From Streptomyces vinaceus (lineage in GTDB: Bacteria; Actinomycetota; Actinomycetes; Streptomycetales; Streptomycetaceae): a stretch of 64,000 nucleotides of DNA. The notes under the pieces were generated by a model, which was given only the letters and a program-made list of their open reading frames with translations, was not told the DNA's origin and searched no databases. Of this stretch, positions 52,291-62,933 are shown piece by piece (position 1 is the stretch's first letter; each line of letters starts with the position of its first letter). Location: NCBI RefSeq assembly GCF_008704935.1, contig NZ_CP023692.1, positions 62,001 to 126,000 of the forward strand, read 5' to 3'. The position numbers were made by a program, and so were the translations under genes.

Positions 52291-53675
52291 GGGCATGCGG
52301 ACGACCGGGCCCCGGCTGACGCCGATGCGCACGAGCTCCCGCACCCCGTCACCCTGGCGGCGACGCCCCCGTCCCCCGGCCCCGTTCCGGCTCCGGCCAC
52401 CCCCGGCGTTCCGGCCGCGCCCACCCGCCGCCGGGTCCTGTCCGGCCTGCTGACCGGCGCGGCGGGAGCGGCCCTCGGGGTCTCCGGGACCCTCGCCTGG
52501 TCCGCCCTGAACCGCGCGGACGGCCGTACCGGGCCGTCCGCGGCGGGCGGCGGTTCCGGTACGAGACCCCGCGTGCCCGGCATGCCGCCGGCCGCCCTGT
52601 GGCGCCTGGACGACCCGACGGCCCGCACCCGGCTCCTCCCGGTGAGCAGCGCCGACCATTGCCTGATGACGCGTGGCGACGTCCTGTACGGGCACGACCT
52701 GCGCACCGGCAAGGAGGTGTGGCAGCTGCCCGCGGTCGGCAGCACCCCGCCCGTCCAAGTGCCCGGCGACCGCTTCCTGACGTCCACGCGCGAGGGACTG
52801 TCGCTGTGCTCGATGCGCGACGGCCGAACCCAGTGGCTCCAGCGCGACGACCAGCTCGCGAAGGTGCTCGCCGCCGACGGCGCCACCGCGTGGCTGCTCA
52901 TGGCGGACGGGAGTCCGACGGGCGGATACCTGCTGGCGGCGTTCGACCTGGACCACCGCAAGGAGCTGTGGCGCACCCCGCTGCCGAGCGGATTCGGAAA
53001 CGCGCAACTCGCCACCACCGTGGGACCCGAGACGGTCGTCGTGGAGGTACAGGTACCCCGGCAGATGTTCCGAGACGTCACGGCCGTCCGGACCCTCGCG
53101 ATCGCGGGTTTCGAGCGGAGCAGCGGACGCATGCTCTGGAACCGCTCCTACCCCGGCGTACACGGCGGCCCCGCCTCCGTGGTGGACCCGGCGGGCGGCG
53201 GACGGCTGTTCCTGCTCTCCGGCGGTCGCGCCCACGCCTACGACCTGAAGAGCGGCACCCGGCTGTGGGAGTCGCAGGCCCTGGTCGCCGGGACCAACGC
53301 CCCGCCCTTCTTCAGCGGCCACACCCTGTACCTGGCCGACGACGGCACGGGGCCCATCGTCGCCGTCGACCCGGACACCGGCCGGACGCTGTGGGAGCAG
53401 ACGCTCACCGAGAACCTGGAGTGGAACATGCTCGGGAGCATGACCGCGAGCACCTCCGGACGCACGCTCTACCTCGCGACGCTGCACCAGGTCACGGCGA
53501 CGGGCATCCCCTCGGGCAAGCGGCTGTGGCAGACCGGGCTCGCGGGGGTGGAGGCCCGGGAACCGTTCCAACTCGCCGCGGTTCCCGGCACCCTGCTCGT
53601 CGCGCGGCCGGCCGCCGTCGTCGCCCTCCCGGCGGACTGAACCCGGGCCGGCGCTCCCCCACGCCCGCCGAAGCA

Positions 53676-53736
53676 CGCACGTACAGGCACCCACGTACAG
53701 GCACGCACAGGTACGACCACACGCACAGGTACGACC
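53676..53736 (+). repeat. Short direct repeats in the leader of the third kinase gene
   Basis: Two copies of CACGTACAGGCAC-like sequence and two of CGCACAGGTACGACC lie just before the third kinase gene. They end 26 bases before its ATG and may affect its expression. Confidence 0.7.
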
Positions 53737-53761
53737 GCCGCCCCGAAGGAGTCCACCGGTC

Positions 53762-55939
<2,178 letters not shown>

Positions 55940-55954
55940 CCGCGGGCGGCGGCG

Positions 55955-56070
55955 CCGCGCGCGGGGGCGGCGGCCCGGCGCCGCAACGCCTCGAACGACA
56001 AGGCGCCGGCCTCGGGGTATCGGACCAGCAGTCCGCCGTCGAGAACCGAGCCGAGCGGGACCGGGGCGGG
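55955..56070 (-). pseudogene. ATP-dependent DNA ligase fragment (55.9 kb)
   Basis: A minus-strand piece between the third kinase and the TPR gene encodes a ligase-like motif (LDGGLLVRYPEAGALSFEAL and on), similar to the adenylation-domain segment of DNA ligases after the nucleotide lysine. It shares 19 identical bases (55983-56001) with the fragment at 60130-60362. No catalytic lysine is present. Confidence 0.5.
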
Positions 56071-56082
56071 TTCCGCCCCTGG

Positions 56083-58107
56083 TCAGAGGGGCCAGGGGGA
56101 GGGAACGCGGGGGTCGGGGACGTAGGCGCAGTAGGTACCCGTACGGATCGTGCGGTCGAGGTGGTCGGCGAGCTCCGGAGCGGCTTCGCGGAGGCGGCCG
56201 ATGGCCTTGCGCACGGCCTGGGTGACGGCTGCCCGGGCCCGCTCGGAGGCGGCGCCGGCGCGGCGGTCGCGTCCACCGAGGCCGACGGCGCGGGCGAGTT
56301 CACCCATCAGGAATTCACGTTCGAGCTTGGTCTGTTCGCGCCGGGCGATGTCGTTGTCGGCGCGGGCCTCCTCGATGTCCTCCTCGATCTCGGCGAGCCT
56401 TCGGCGGTACATCTCCTTGGCCCGGTCGTCCAGGAGGGGGCCGAGGTCGCCGGCCCGGGAGAGTCTCGTGGCCGCCTCGGGGTCTTCGCTGTCGGCGGCC
56501 GCGAGGTCGAGGACGTGGAACTCGCGGCCCGGCGCGGCGAGCAGCCGGGCCAGGTGGTGCATGCCCTTGCTGTCGCGGACGGTCACGCGCCGGTCGTCGA
56601 GAACGACCTTCCAGTAGTCGCCCTCCCGGACGAAGGCGTTCGGCTCGGGCGTGCCCCGAGGCTGCTCGTCGGCCGCCGGCGCGCGGGCGATCCGTTCCAG
56701 CTCGGCACGTGCCGTCGCCCGCTCCAGCGCCTCGGCCCGGAGGTTGCCGAGGACGCCGTGCGCGTCCGCGAGCCTCAGTCGACACTCGGCCGTCTCGTAC
56801 GGGGCGCCGAGCTCGCTCCAGGCACGTACGGCGTCGGCGAACAGCTCCGACGCGGAGGTCGCGTCGCCCTCGGCGAGCAGGACTTCGCCCCGCGCCCGCA
56901 CGGCCGCGGCGGCGAGCGCGCTGCTCTCGAAGCGGACGGCGACCTCCGCGAGCTCGCGGGCCGCGTCCCGCGCCGTCTTCACGTCGCCGCGGGCCAGGGC
57001 GATCCTCACCTGGGCGTCGAGCAGGGGTGCCCGGCGCAGACCGGTGGTGGGGGGCAGCTCCTTCGACGGCACGGGCAGCGGCCGCGCCAGTGCCTCCCGG
57101 ATCGAGGCGTCCGCCGTGTCGATGTCGCCGGCGGCGAGCCGGACGAGCGAGAGCCCGGGTTCGGGATCCCATCCGAGGCGGTGCGCGGCGAGCAGCGCCT
57201 CCTCGGCACCGCTCGGGTCGCCGCGCCGCAGCCGGATCCGGCCCAGTTCGGTCAGCGGCCAGCCCAGCTCTCGCCGCAGGTAGGGGCGCAGCTCGTCGCA
57301 GGCCAGCAGCACCTGCTGCTCGGCGCCGGCGCACTGGCCGCGCAGGCGCAGGATCTCGGCCCGGTGCACCCGGCAGCGGCCGTGCAGGCTGCCGATCGCG
57401 TTCGTGCGCGCCCAGCGCTCCATCGCCTCGGTCCACTGCTCGGCCAGGTCGTACTGGGCCAGGCCCTGCAGGGCGCACACCAGCTCGCAGTAGACGACTC
57501 CGGTGGACAGCGCGTCGAGGTCCCCGGACATCGCGGCCGTCCCGGCGTCGTCGAGGAGCTCCAGACCCCGCTCGACGTCTCCGTCGAGGATCACCAGCCG
57601 GGCCTGCGCCACCCGCCCGAGCGCGGCTGCGGCCGGATCGGTGTGCGAGCCGGCCCCGATGGCCCGCTCGGCCCAGTCCCGGGCCGCGTCGAGGTCGCCG
57701 CTGAGGAACCGTTCGTAGGTGCGTACCGCCGCGAACCACGCGTGAGCGGGGGTCTGCGCGGCAGGGTCGAGGAAGCGTTCCGCACGCCGCAGCCACCCCC
57801 GTACCGGCGCCATGAGCGCGGTGTCGAACAGCAGGTGCATGGCCACCCGTACGGCGGCCCCGGCCGCTCCGTCGTCCTCGCCGAGTCCGGCCAGCTGCTC
57901 GTGGAGCCGCTCCCAGGTCTCGATCGTCACGTCGAGGTGCCCCGCGGCGTAGGCGACGCCCGCGAACTCGGCGAGCTCCGCCGGGCCCAGCCCGCCCGTC
58001 TCCCCCCGGGCCGCCAGATAGCCCTCGTAGGCCTCCGCCCAGGCGCCGTCCGCGGCGGCGTTCCGTGCCCGCTCCAGGGCGGTCCCGTCGCCGGAGGCAT
58101 GAGTCAT
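56083..58107 (-). CDS. TPR-rich regulator with C-terminal winged-helix-like domain
   Basis: Cytoplasmic protein of 674 residues composed of TPR-like helices (LERARNAAADGAWAEAYEGY, HLDVTIETWERLHEQLAGLG, DLDAARDWAERAIGAGSH). Near residue 500 comes YWKVVLDDRRVTVRDSKGMH, then a long Glu-rich helical segment (RRLAEIEEDIEEARADNDIA). The C-terminal end has AVTQAVRKAIGRLREAAPEL and RTIRTGTYCAYVPDP, typical of the DNA-binding end of large actinobacterial TPR/ATPase regulators, but here without an ATPase head. ATG 58107 has GAAGGAAG upstream. Divergent from a hydrolase with a palindrome in between, so it may control that gene. Confidence 0.75.
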   Translation of the reverse strand: MTHASGDGTALERARNAAADGAWAEAYEGYLAARGETGGLGPAELAEFAGVAYAAGHLDVTIETWERLHEQLAGLGEDDGAAGAAVRVAMHLLFDTALMAPVRGWLRRAERFLDPAAQTPAHAWFAAVRTYERFLSGDLDAARDWAERAIGAGSHTDPAAAALGRVAQARLVILDGDVERGLELLDDAGTAAMSGDLDALSTGVVYCELVCALQGLAQYDLAEQWTEAMERWARTNAIGSLHGRCRVHRAEILRLRGQCAGAEQQVLLACDELRPYLRRELGWPLTELGRIRLRRGDPSGAEEALLAAHRLGWDPEPGLSLVRLAAGDIDTADASIREALARPLPVPSKELPPTTGLRRAPLLDAQVRIALARGDVKTARDAARELAEVAVRFESSALAAAAVRARGEVLLAEGDATSASELFADAVRAWSELGAPYETAECRLRLADAHGVLGNLRAEALERATARAELERIARAPAADEQPRGTPEPNAFVREGDYWKVVLDDRRVTVRDSKGMHHLARLLAAPGREFHVLDLAAADSEDPEAATRLSRAGDLGPLLDDRAKEMYRRRLAEIEEDIEEARADNDIARREQTKLEREFLMGELARAVGLGGRDRRAGAASERARAAVTQAVRKAIGRLREAAPELADHLDRTIRTGTYCAYVPDPRVPSPWPL

Positions 58108-58149
58108 GGACGTCTTCCTTCGCCGTGCCGGTGGTCGCGGGGCGGCGGG

Positions 58150-58165
58150 GGTTACGGCGGTAACC
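58150..58165. promoter_or_regulatory. Candidate operator (GGTTAC-GGCG-GTAACC)
   Basis: Perfect six-base inverted repeat with a four-base spacer in the 106-bp interval between the TPR regulator and the divergent hydrolase. Adjacent bases (GGGG and CGCCCC) extend it imperfectly. Suitable for dimer binding and control of both genes. Confidence 0.55.
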
Positions 58166-58213
58166 GCCCCGCTTACGCCTCCATGGTGAGCCACAACCCC
58201 AGTGGAGGACATC

Positions 58214-59032
58214 ATGGACACCATCACGGTGAACGGCATCCGGCTGGAACACGAGATCCGCGGGGACGGGGAGCCGGTCCTGCTGATCAGCCCGGTCCTC
58301 GCCGACGGGTTCGCCCCGCTCGTCGCCGAACCGGCACTGGCCGGGAGCCACCGGCTCATCCGCTATCACAAGCGGGGCTGGAGCGGCAGCACCCACACCC
58401 CCGGGCCGGTCTCCGTCGCCGATCACGTGGCCGACGCCCTCGCCCTGCTCGACGGCCTCGGTATCGAGCGCGCCCACGTGGCCGGACACTCCAGCGGCGC
58501 GGCGGTCGCCGCGCAGCTCGCCCAGGACCGGCCCGAGCGCGTCGCCACGGTCAGCCTGCTGGAGCTCTCGCTGCTGTCGGTGCCCGCGGGCGATGCGTTC
58601 TTCGCCCAGGCGGCACCGGCGTTCGAGGCGTACGCCGAGGGCGACGCCGAACGCGCCCTCGGACTGTTCATGTCCATGGTCAGCGGAATGGAACCGGAAC
58701 GCTGCCGGGCACTGCTCGACGAGCGGATGCCGGGCAGCGTGGAGCAGGCGGTCAAGGACGCCGACACGTTCTTCGGGATCGAGCTGCCCGCCCTGGCCGA
58801 ATGGCGGTTCGGGCCCGACGAAGCGGCGGCGATCCGCAGGCCGGTCCTGTCGGTGCTGGGGAGCGACACCCGGCCTCTGTGGGTCGAGGTCGCGGCGTTC
58901 CTCCGCTCGAACGTGCCCGACATCGAGGAGTGCGTCATCGACGGCGTGGGCCATCTGCTCCACATCGAACGGTCACGGCGCGTTGCCGAAGAGCTGGCCC
59001 GCTTCCTGGCCCGTCACCCCATCGGGTCCTGA
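58214..59032 (+). CDS. Alpha/beta hydrolase
   Basis: Hydrolase of 272 residues of the broad alpha/beta fold (epoxide-hydrolase, lactonase or haloperoxidase-like types). The nucleophile is in GHSSGAAVAAQLA (Ser about 92), preceded by LIRYHKRGWSGSTHTPG, and the final histidine is in GVGHLLHIE (about 248). The lid region is Glu/Asp-rich. GGAGG lies five bases before ATG 58214, so it is preferred to GTG 58202. It is divergent from the TPR regulator, and a perfect hairpin ends the gene at 59038-59068. Confidence 0.85.
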   Translation: MDTITVNGIRLEHEIRGDGEPVLLISPVLADGFAPLVAEPALAGSHRLIRYHKRGWSGSTHTPGPVSVADHVADALALLDGLGIERAHVAGHSSGAAVAAQLAQDRPERVATVSLLELSLLSVPAGDAFFAQAAPAFEAYAEGDAERALGLFMSMVSGMEPERCRALLDERMPGSVEQAVKDADTFFGIELPALAEWRFGPDEAAAIRRPVLSVLGSDTRPLWVEVAAFLRSNVPDIEECVIDGVGHLLHIERSRRVAEELARFLARHPIGS

Positions 59033-59037
59033 CCACC

Positions 59038-59068
59038 GCGCCCGGCAGGCGGCGTGCCTGCCGGGCGC
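59038..59068 (+). terminator. 13-bp perfect hairpin after the hydrolase
   Basis: Arms GCGCCCGGCAGGC (59038-59050) and GCCTGCCGGGCGC (59056-59068) with loop GGCGT, five bases after the stop. Strong terminator-like stem. Confidence 0.8.
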
Positions 59069-59459
59069 CGGGCCGGGCGCCGCGGCCGGCTGCTGCCAGT
59101 CCCCCCACGGCGGCTCCTCGGCCGGGTCGAGGGGCTGCTCTTCGTCGACCCGCCCGACCGGGCCCGGCGGTGGCGGCAGCGGGGACAGGGGCGCCGGCAG
59201 GGTCCGAGGTCGCGTGGCGATCTCCCGCAGCGTCGCCTCGTGGAAGACGCCGTACTCGTACCCCGGTACGCCCGCCAGAACTTGGCGCCAGGACGAACGG
59301 CTCGGCCCCGGCCGGTTGCGCCGGAGAACTGTTCACCTCCGGACAGGAGGAGTTCAGGGCGCGATCACCTCGGCTTCTTGTGTGATGTGAAATATCACAT
59401 CACACAAGGCGCGTTGAGAACCCTCACGCACCGACGAAGACAAGGAGAGCACCGTCCCC
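59069..59459. other. Gene-less stretch with long inverted repeat
   Basis: About 390 bases. The only notable element is the inverted repeat at 59377-59408. A possible -10/-35 pair for the following secreted-protein gene was not identified with confidence. Confidence 0.4.
59377..59408. promoter_or_regulatory. Perfect 14-bp inverted repeat upstream of a secreted-protein gene
   Basis: Arms CTTGTGTGATGTGA (59377-59390) and TCACATCACACAAG (59395-59408) pair perfectly around AATA. A/T-rich compared with the local DNA, it lies 52 bases before the secreted-protein ATG. It could be an operator or a transcript hairpin in the 5' leader. The inner TGTGA-N4-TCACA has the half-sites of a CRP-like target, but the spacer is four instead of six bases. 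Confidence 0.65.
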
Positions 59460-59915
59460 ATGAACCGCTTAGCCCTTCTCGCGGTCGGCGTTGTCGGCCT
59501 GACCGTTCTGGCCGCCGGCCCGGCCGCCGCGGCTCCCGAGACCGCCGCCGACCAGACCGTGACCACCTGCGGGAACTCCGGGCTCCAGGCAGGCCTGCTC
59601 ACCCGGCTGTGCGCGGAGGTCACCGGTAACGCGGTGCAGTTCTACGGCAGGGTCAGCCTCGCCGGGCCGCCCTCTCCCGGCAGCCCGGCGCCGGCCCCGA
59701 AGGAGCTGTCCACCACGCTGTCCGCCGAAGTCGTCGGCGCCGGCGCCCCGCCCCTCACGCAGGACAAGCCGGTCGTCTTCATCCCCACGACGCTTGAGGT
59801 GCGCGGCCCGGCGAGCACCGTCCCGTGCGGCGCGACGGTCCGCGGAACGTTCGGCGTGGCTTCCTTCCCCTGGTCGGCCCGGCCGGTCGTCCACGAGGTC
59901 ACCCTCACCTGCTGA
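59460..59915 (+). CDS. Small secreted protein
   Basis: Secreted protein of 151 residues: a signal peptide (MNRLALLAVGVVGLTVLAAG) with a likely cut after AAAA near residue 25, then a mature region with four cysteines (VTTCGNSG, TRLCAEVT, TVPCGATV and a terminal LTC) that could form two disulfides, and a beta-rich pattern (NAVQFYGRVSLAGP, PVVFIPTTLEV, GTFGVASFPW). AAGGAGAG lies upstream of the ATG. No enzyme family is recognised. The palindrome upstream suggests separate regulation. Confidence 0.7.
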   Translation: MNRLALLAVGVVGLTVLAAGPAAAAPETAADQTVTTCGNSGLQAGLLTRLCAEVTGNAVQFYGRVSLAGPPSPGSPAPAPKELSTTLSAEVVGAGAPPLTQDKPVVFIPTTLEVRGPASTVPCGATVRGTFGVASFPWSARPVVHEVTLTC

Positions 59916-60129
59916 CGCCTCGCCACCCTGCGGACCCGTCACCATCGGCCCGGTGCCCCGCCCGAGCGGGCCGCCGGGCCAGCCACCCACCCGTAAACCG
60001 CTTTGGGGGACGGGCGGTGGAGCGGAGGAACGCCACCTTGCGGTTGCCGCGGAGTGAGGGGCGTGATTGGTGAACAACTGCTTCAGGAGAGCGTTCTGGC
60101 GCCACGCAGTAGGCCAACCACGAGGCGGC
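59916..60129. other. Intergenic, nothing recognised
   Basis: Short non-coding stretch between the secreted-protein gene and the ligase remnant. Confidence 0.4.
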
Positions 60130-60362
60130 TAGGGCACGGCAGGCGCCAGCGGCGCCCGGGGCTGCAACGCCTCGAACGACAACGGGCCCTTTCGATGGCC
60201 CAGACGACGAGTTCGCCATCGAGGACGACGTCGTACGGCAACTGCACGGCCGCCGCTGTCCGGTCCGGTCCGGAAACCGGTCCTGGGCCGGCGAGCCGCA
60301 CCGGGTCTGCACCAGCACCCGGCCGGGCCGGACGCGGTGAAGATGAGCGCCCGGCGACCGTC
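60130..60362 (-). pseudogene. ATP-dependent DNA ligase fragment (60.2 kb)
   Basis: Minus-strand frames encode RVLVQTRCGSPAQDRFPD, QLPYDVVLDGELVVWAIE and, after a small deletion, LSFEALQPRAP. The DGELVVW block followed by LSFEAL is typical of the adenylation domain of ATP-dependent DNA ligases. No N-terminal lysine motif or oligonucleotide-binding domain follows. It shares a 19-base exact stretch (60164-60182) with the fragment at 55.9 kb. Confidence 0.65.
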
Positions 60363-60474
60363 CAACTTGTGTCATGCACTGGTGGACAGTCCGTCGATTC
60401 GGCATCGAGTCGCCCGAACCACGCCGAGCGGAATCGACTCGCCTCTGATCAAGGATCCTGGCACTCTGCCCCTC

Positions 60475-61215
60475 ATGCATGCATACCCCACCGACCAGGC
60501 GCGACGCCTCGTCCGCAGCCGCTTTCCCGATGCGCTCTCCGCGGTCCTCGCAGGCTCCACGGCTACCGGACGCGCCACTGCCAGCAGCGACTTGGACATC
60601 GCGGTCCTCATCGACGACGGCGGCGTGACCTGCCGGGAAACAATCCGGTTCGAGGAACGGGTCGTTGAACTGTTCGTCCACACCCGTACCGGTCTCCTTG
60701 AGCTCTTCGCTGCGGACGTCGCGTCACGGCGGGCAGTCCTTCAGAACATGTATGCCTCCGGTCTCGTGCTGGTCGATTCCCATGGCGAGGCCGGGCGGGC
60801 TCGCGCTCTGGCCGAAGCGGACCTTCGTGAGGGTCCGCCTGCACTGGGACCGGAGACCGTCGAAGAAAAACGCTACGGTCTGACGGACGCCTTGGACGAC
60901 CTCACTGACGCGAGTGACGCCATCGAGCGTCTGGCCGTGGCCGGGTACGTCGTCAATGCCGCGGCCGATCTGCTCTGCGACCACCATCACGCGTGGATCG
61001 GCGGCGGGAAGTGGCTGCCGCGCCGCCTGCTGGAAGCCGACCCACAGCGCGGAGCCGCCCTTCTCGAAGGACACCACCGCCTGTGCGGGTCGGGCGACCC
61101 CGCAGTACTGATCAGCGCAGCCTTGGAGGTGCTCGACCTCGTCGGCGGCCCTCTCCGCGAGGGGTACCGCAGGACCTGGCACGGCACCATCGACTCGGTT
61201 GCCGCGGCACGCTGA
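60475..61215 (+). CDS. Nucleotidyltransferase-domain protein (MNT-like)
   Basis: Protein of 246 residues with an N-terminal nucleotidyltransferase domain (about 1-95): the motif GSTATGRATASSDLDIAVL (about 26-45) contains the Gly-Ser and paired Asp residues that hold Mg2+-nucleotide. A helical C-terminal domain has KRYGLTDALDDLTDASDAIE and NAAADLLCDHHHAWIGGGKW, which resembles HEPN or kanamycin-nucleotidyltransferase C-terminal helices. It may modify a small molecule, tRNA or protein. The start is uncertain: ATG 60475 lies well before the motif and lacks a good ribosome site. It is not in a recognisable toxin-antitoxin pair. Confidence 0.75.
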   Translation: MHAYPTDQARRLVRSRFPDALSAVLAGSTATGRATASSDLDIAVLIDDGGVTCRETIRFEERVVELFVHTRTGLLELFAADVASRRAVLQNMYASGLVLVDSHGEAGRARALAEADLREGPPALGPETVEEKRYGLTDALDDLTDASDAIERLAVAGYVVNAAADLLCDHHHAWIGGGKWLPRRLLEADPQRGAALLEGHHRLCGSGDPAVLISAALEVLDLVGGPLREGYRRTWHGTIDSVAAAR

Positions 61216-61446
61216 CGCAGAACGCCGGCGCCGCAGCCGACGATCCGTTCCGAGCGGCAGCAACCGTCGCGGTGCGCGCTCCCGTGGACGGTGCGGCGGC
61301 ACGGCTCCCCGGAGCGGCCTCCCATACGCCACTTTTGCCGCTTACGAGCTCTAAGGTGGTCGGCGCATGGCTTGGGCACCGGCGGCAGCAACCCCGCGCA
61401 CGTGGGTGCTGCAAGGTGCTTTCCGTACGGGAGGAAGTGAGGCGCC

Positions 61447-62355
61447 GTGCCCCTGGACCCGACTCTGCAGAAACTGCTCGACGCCATGCCCGTCATCGAC
61501 TTCGACGCGGTGTCGCCGCACGAGCTGCGGCACGCCAACACCGCGAACGCCCTCGCGCAGCCCCGCGTCGTCGAGTTGCCGCGCATCGAGGACCGCCACG
61601 TCGACGGCGTGGGCGTGCGCATCTACTGGCCCCGAGCCGAGAAGGCTCCGCTGCCGGTGGTCGTGTACTACCACGGCGGCGGGTTCTTCATGGGCAACCT
61701 CGACACCCACGACAACGTCGCCCGCACCATCGCCCACCGAACCGACGCGATCGTGATCTCCGTCGACTACCGGCTCGCCCCCGAACACCCGTACCCGGCG
61801 GCGGTGGAGGACGCGTTCACCGCGCTGCGCTGGTGCGCCGCCCGCGCCGGGGAACTCGGCGCCGACCCGGACCGCATCGCCGTGGCCGGCGACTCCGCCG
61901 GCGGGAACCTGGCCGCCCTCGCCGCCCTGCGCGCACGCGACACCGGCGGACCCGCGCTGCGCTTCCAGCTGATGTGGTACCCGTGCACCCACATCGACCC
62001 CACCCTCCCCTCGGAGACGGAGAACGCCGACGCGCCCGTCCTGCCCCGCCGCGCCGTCGAACTCAGCGTCGCCTGGTACCTCGGCGGCCGCGACCCCAAG
62101 ACCTGCGGCGCGGCCCCCGCCTACGCCCGGAGCCATTCCGGCCTGCCACCCGCCTACATCGCCACCGTCCAAGGCGACGCCATCCGCGACGAAGGCATCC
62201 GCTACGCCGGGCTCCTGCGCGCAGCCGAGGTACCCGTCGAACACCACAACCACAACGACCTGGTCCACGGGTTCTGCGCCCTCGCCCCACACGTCCCCGC
62301 CGCGGCGAAAGCGCTCAACGACTCCCTCGCGGCGCTCAAAGCCGGCCTGGCCTGA
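61447..62355 (+). CDS. HSL-family esterase/lipase
   Basis: Alpha/beta hydrolase of 302 residues of the hormone-sensitive-lipase family (esterase group IV). The oxyanion motif HGGGF is at about residues 76-80, the nucleophile in GDSAGG at about 149, and the histidine in DLVHGF near 275. N-terminal helices (MPLDPTLQKLLDAMPVIDFD) are of the cap type. GTG 61447 has an AGGAAG-rich upstream sequence. No signal peptide, so it is cytoplasmic; the natural ester is unknown. Confidence 0.88.
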   Translation: MPLDPTLQKLLDAMPVIDFDAVSPHELRHANTANALAQPRVVELPRIEDRHVDGVGVRIYWPRAEKAPLPVVVYYHGGGFFMGNLDTHDNVARTIAHRTDAIVISVDYRLAPEHPYPAAVEDAFTALRWCAARAGELGADPDRIAVAGDSAGGNLAALAALRARDTGGPALRFQLMWYPCTHIDPTLPSETENADAPVLPRRAVELSVAWYLGGRDPKTCGAAPAYARSHSGLPPAYIATVQGDAIRDEGIRYAGLLRAAEVPVEHHNHNDLVHGFCALAPHVPAAAKALNDSLAALKAGLA

Positions 62356-62373
62356 GCTCTCGACGTCGAGCTT

Positions 62374-62721
62374 TCAGCAGCAGAGCCGTCCCTCGCGAGC
62401 GACCTGTTCCGCGGCCGGCGTCCGCGGTGACAGGGGCCGGGGCACCGGCCGGTGTCCTCGATCACCCGGTCCGGGACGGTCTGCGCGGACCAGGGTGGGA
62501 GGATCACCGGCGACTGCGACGGGCCGCTCCTGGCGCCGGGCCAGGACGACGGCCACCAGGATTCCGGCGACGGAGCGTCCCGCGCCCCACCACCACGGCT
62601 GCTGCCGGATGCGGGCGAGCGCGCCGGGCCAACGGTTCTCGGACGTGGCGGCGGTGCCCCGCTGGGAGGCCAGTACGGCCACTGCCGCCGCGATCCAGTG
62701 AGTGATGCGCCCTTGAGGCAC
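62374..62721 (-). CDS. Small hypothetical protein with one or two membrane helices
   Basis: Open frame of 115 codons from GTG 62721. Its first part, GRITHWIAAAVAVLASQRGT, and a second hydrophobic stretch following WWWGAGRSVAGILVAVVLAR suggest two membrane-near segments. The tail (RADRPGPGDRGHRPVPRPLS) is Arg/Pro-rich, and its end (EGRLCC) is unusual. Codon bias is moderate. There is no ribosome site that decides the start. It could be a false open frame. Confidence 0.4.
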   Translation of the reverse strand: MPQGRITHWIAAAVAVLASQRGTAATSENRWPGALARIRQQPWWWGAGRSVAGILVAVVLARRQERPVAVAGDPPTLVRADRPGPGDRGHRPVPRPLSPRTPAAEQVAREGRLCC

Positions 62722-62933
62722 CGCGCACGAGCCACCTCCCTGGCCCGACTGCCCTGACGATGGCCAGGGGGCGGCGGGGGCTCAGTTGGGGGCGGCGACT
62801 ACCGGCCGGGGCGCCCGTGCCAGGGCTTGGTCGTAGCGGTGCAGGATCCGCCGGCGCAGAGATCCCCCGTGGAGATCGCCGCTGAGCGGGCGGTTGAATG
62901 CCGGGGCCAGCCGGAACCGCTGGTGATTGCCCG

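Larger units (their letters stand above)
51203..53640 (+). pseudogene. Pseudokinase with PQQ-like propeller, frameshifted in the linker
   Basis: Second member of the run. The N-terminal kinase-like fold has PYRLLARWPGPRAVPPRGG, ALHARGITYGAVAPDGVWL, and VPAAFMAPEVAAGRPSS. The HRD catalytic loop reads YGAVAPDG, the DFG position reads MALHS, and no normal glycine loop is seen, so it is a pseudokinase by design. A low-complexity Asp/Gly-rich linker (52180-52290) loses the frame near 52255-52285. The second frame gives HADDRAPADADAHELPHP, a membrane segment (RRVLSGLLTGAAGAALGVS) and a complete PQQ-type propeller. ATG 51203 has GAGGGGGGAA upstream. A base error in the G-rich linker is plausible. 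Confidence 0.75.

Noticed and set aside
59381..59403. CRP/FNR-type site (TGTGA...TCACA)
   Set aside because: The half-sites fit but the spacer is four instead of six bases, and the perfect repeat extends well beyond them. It is recorded as an inverted repeat without a named regulator.
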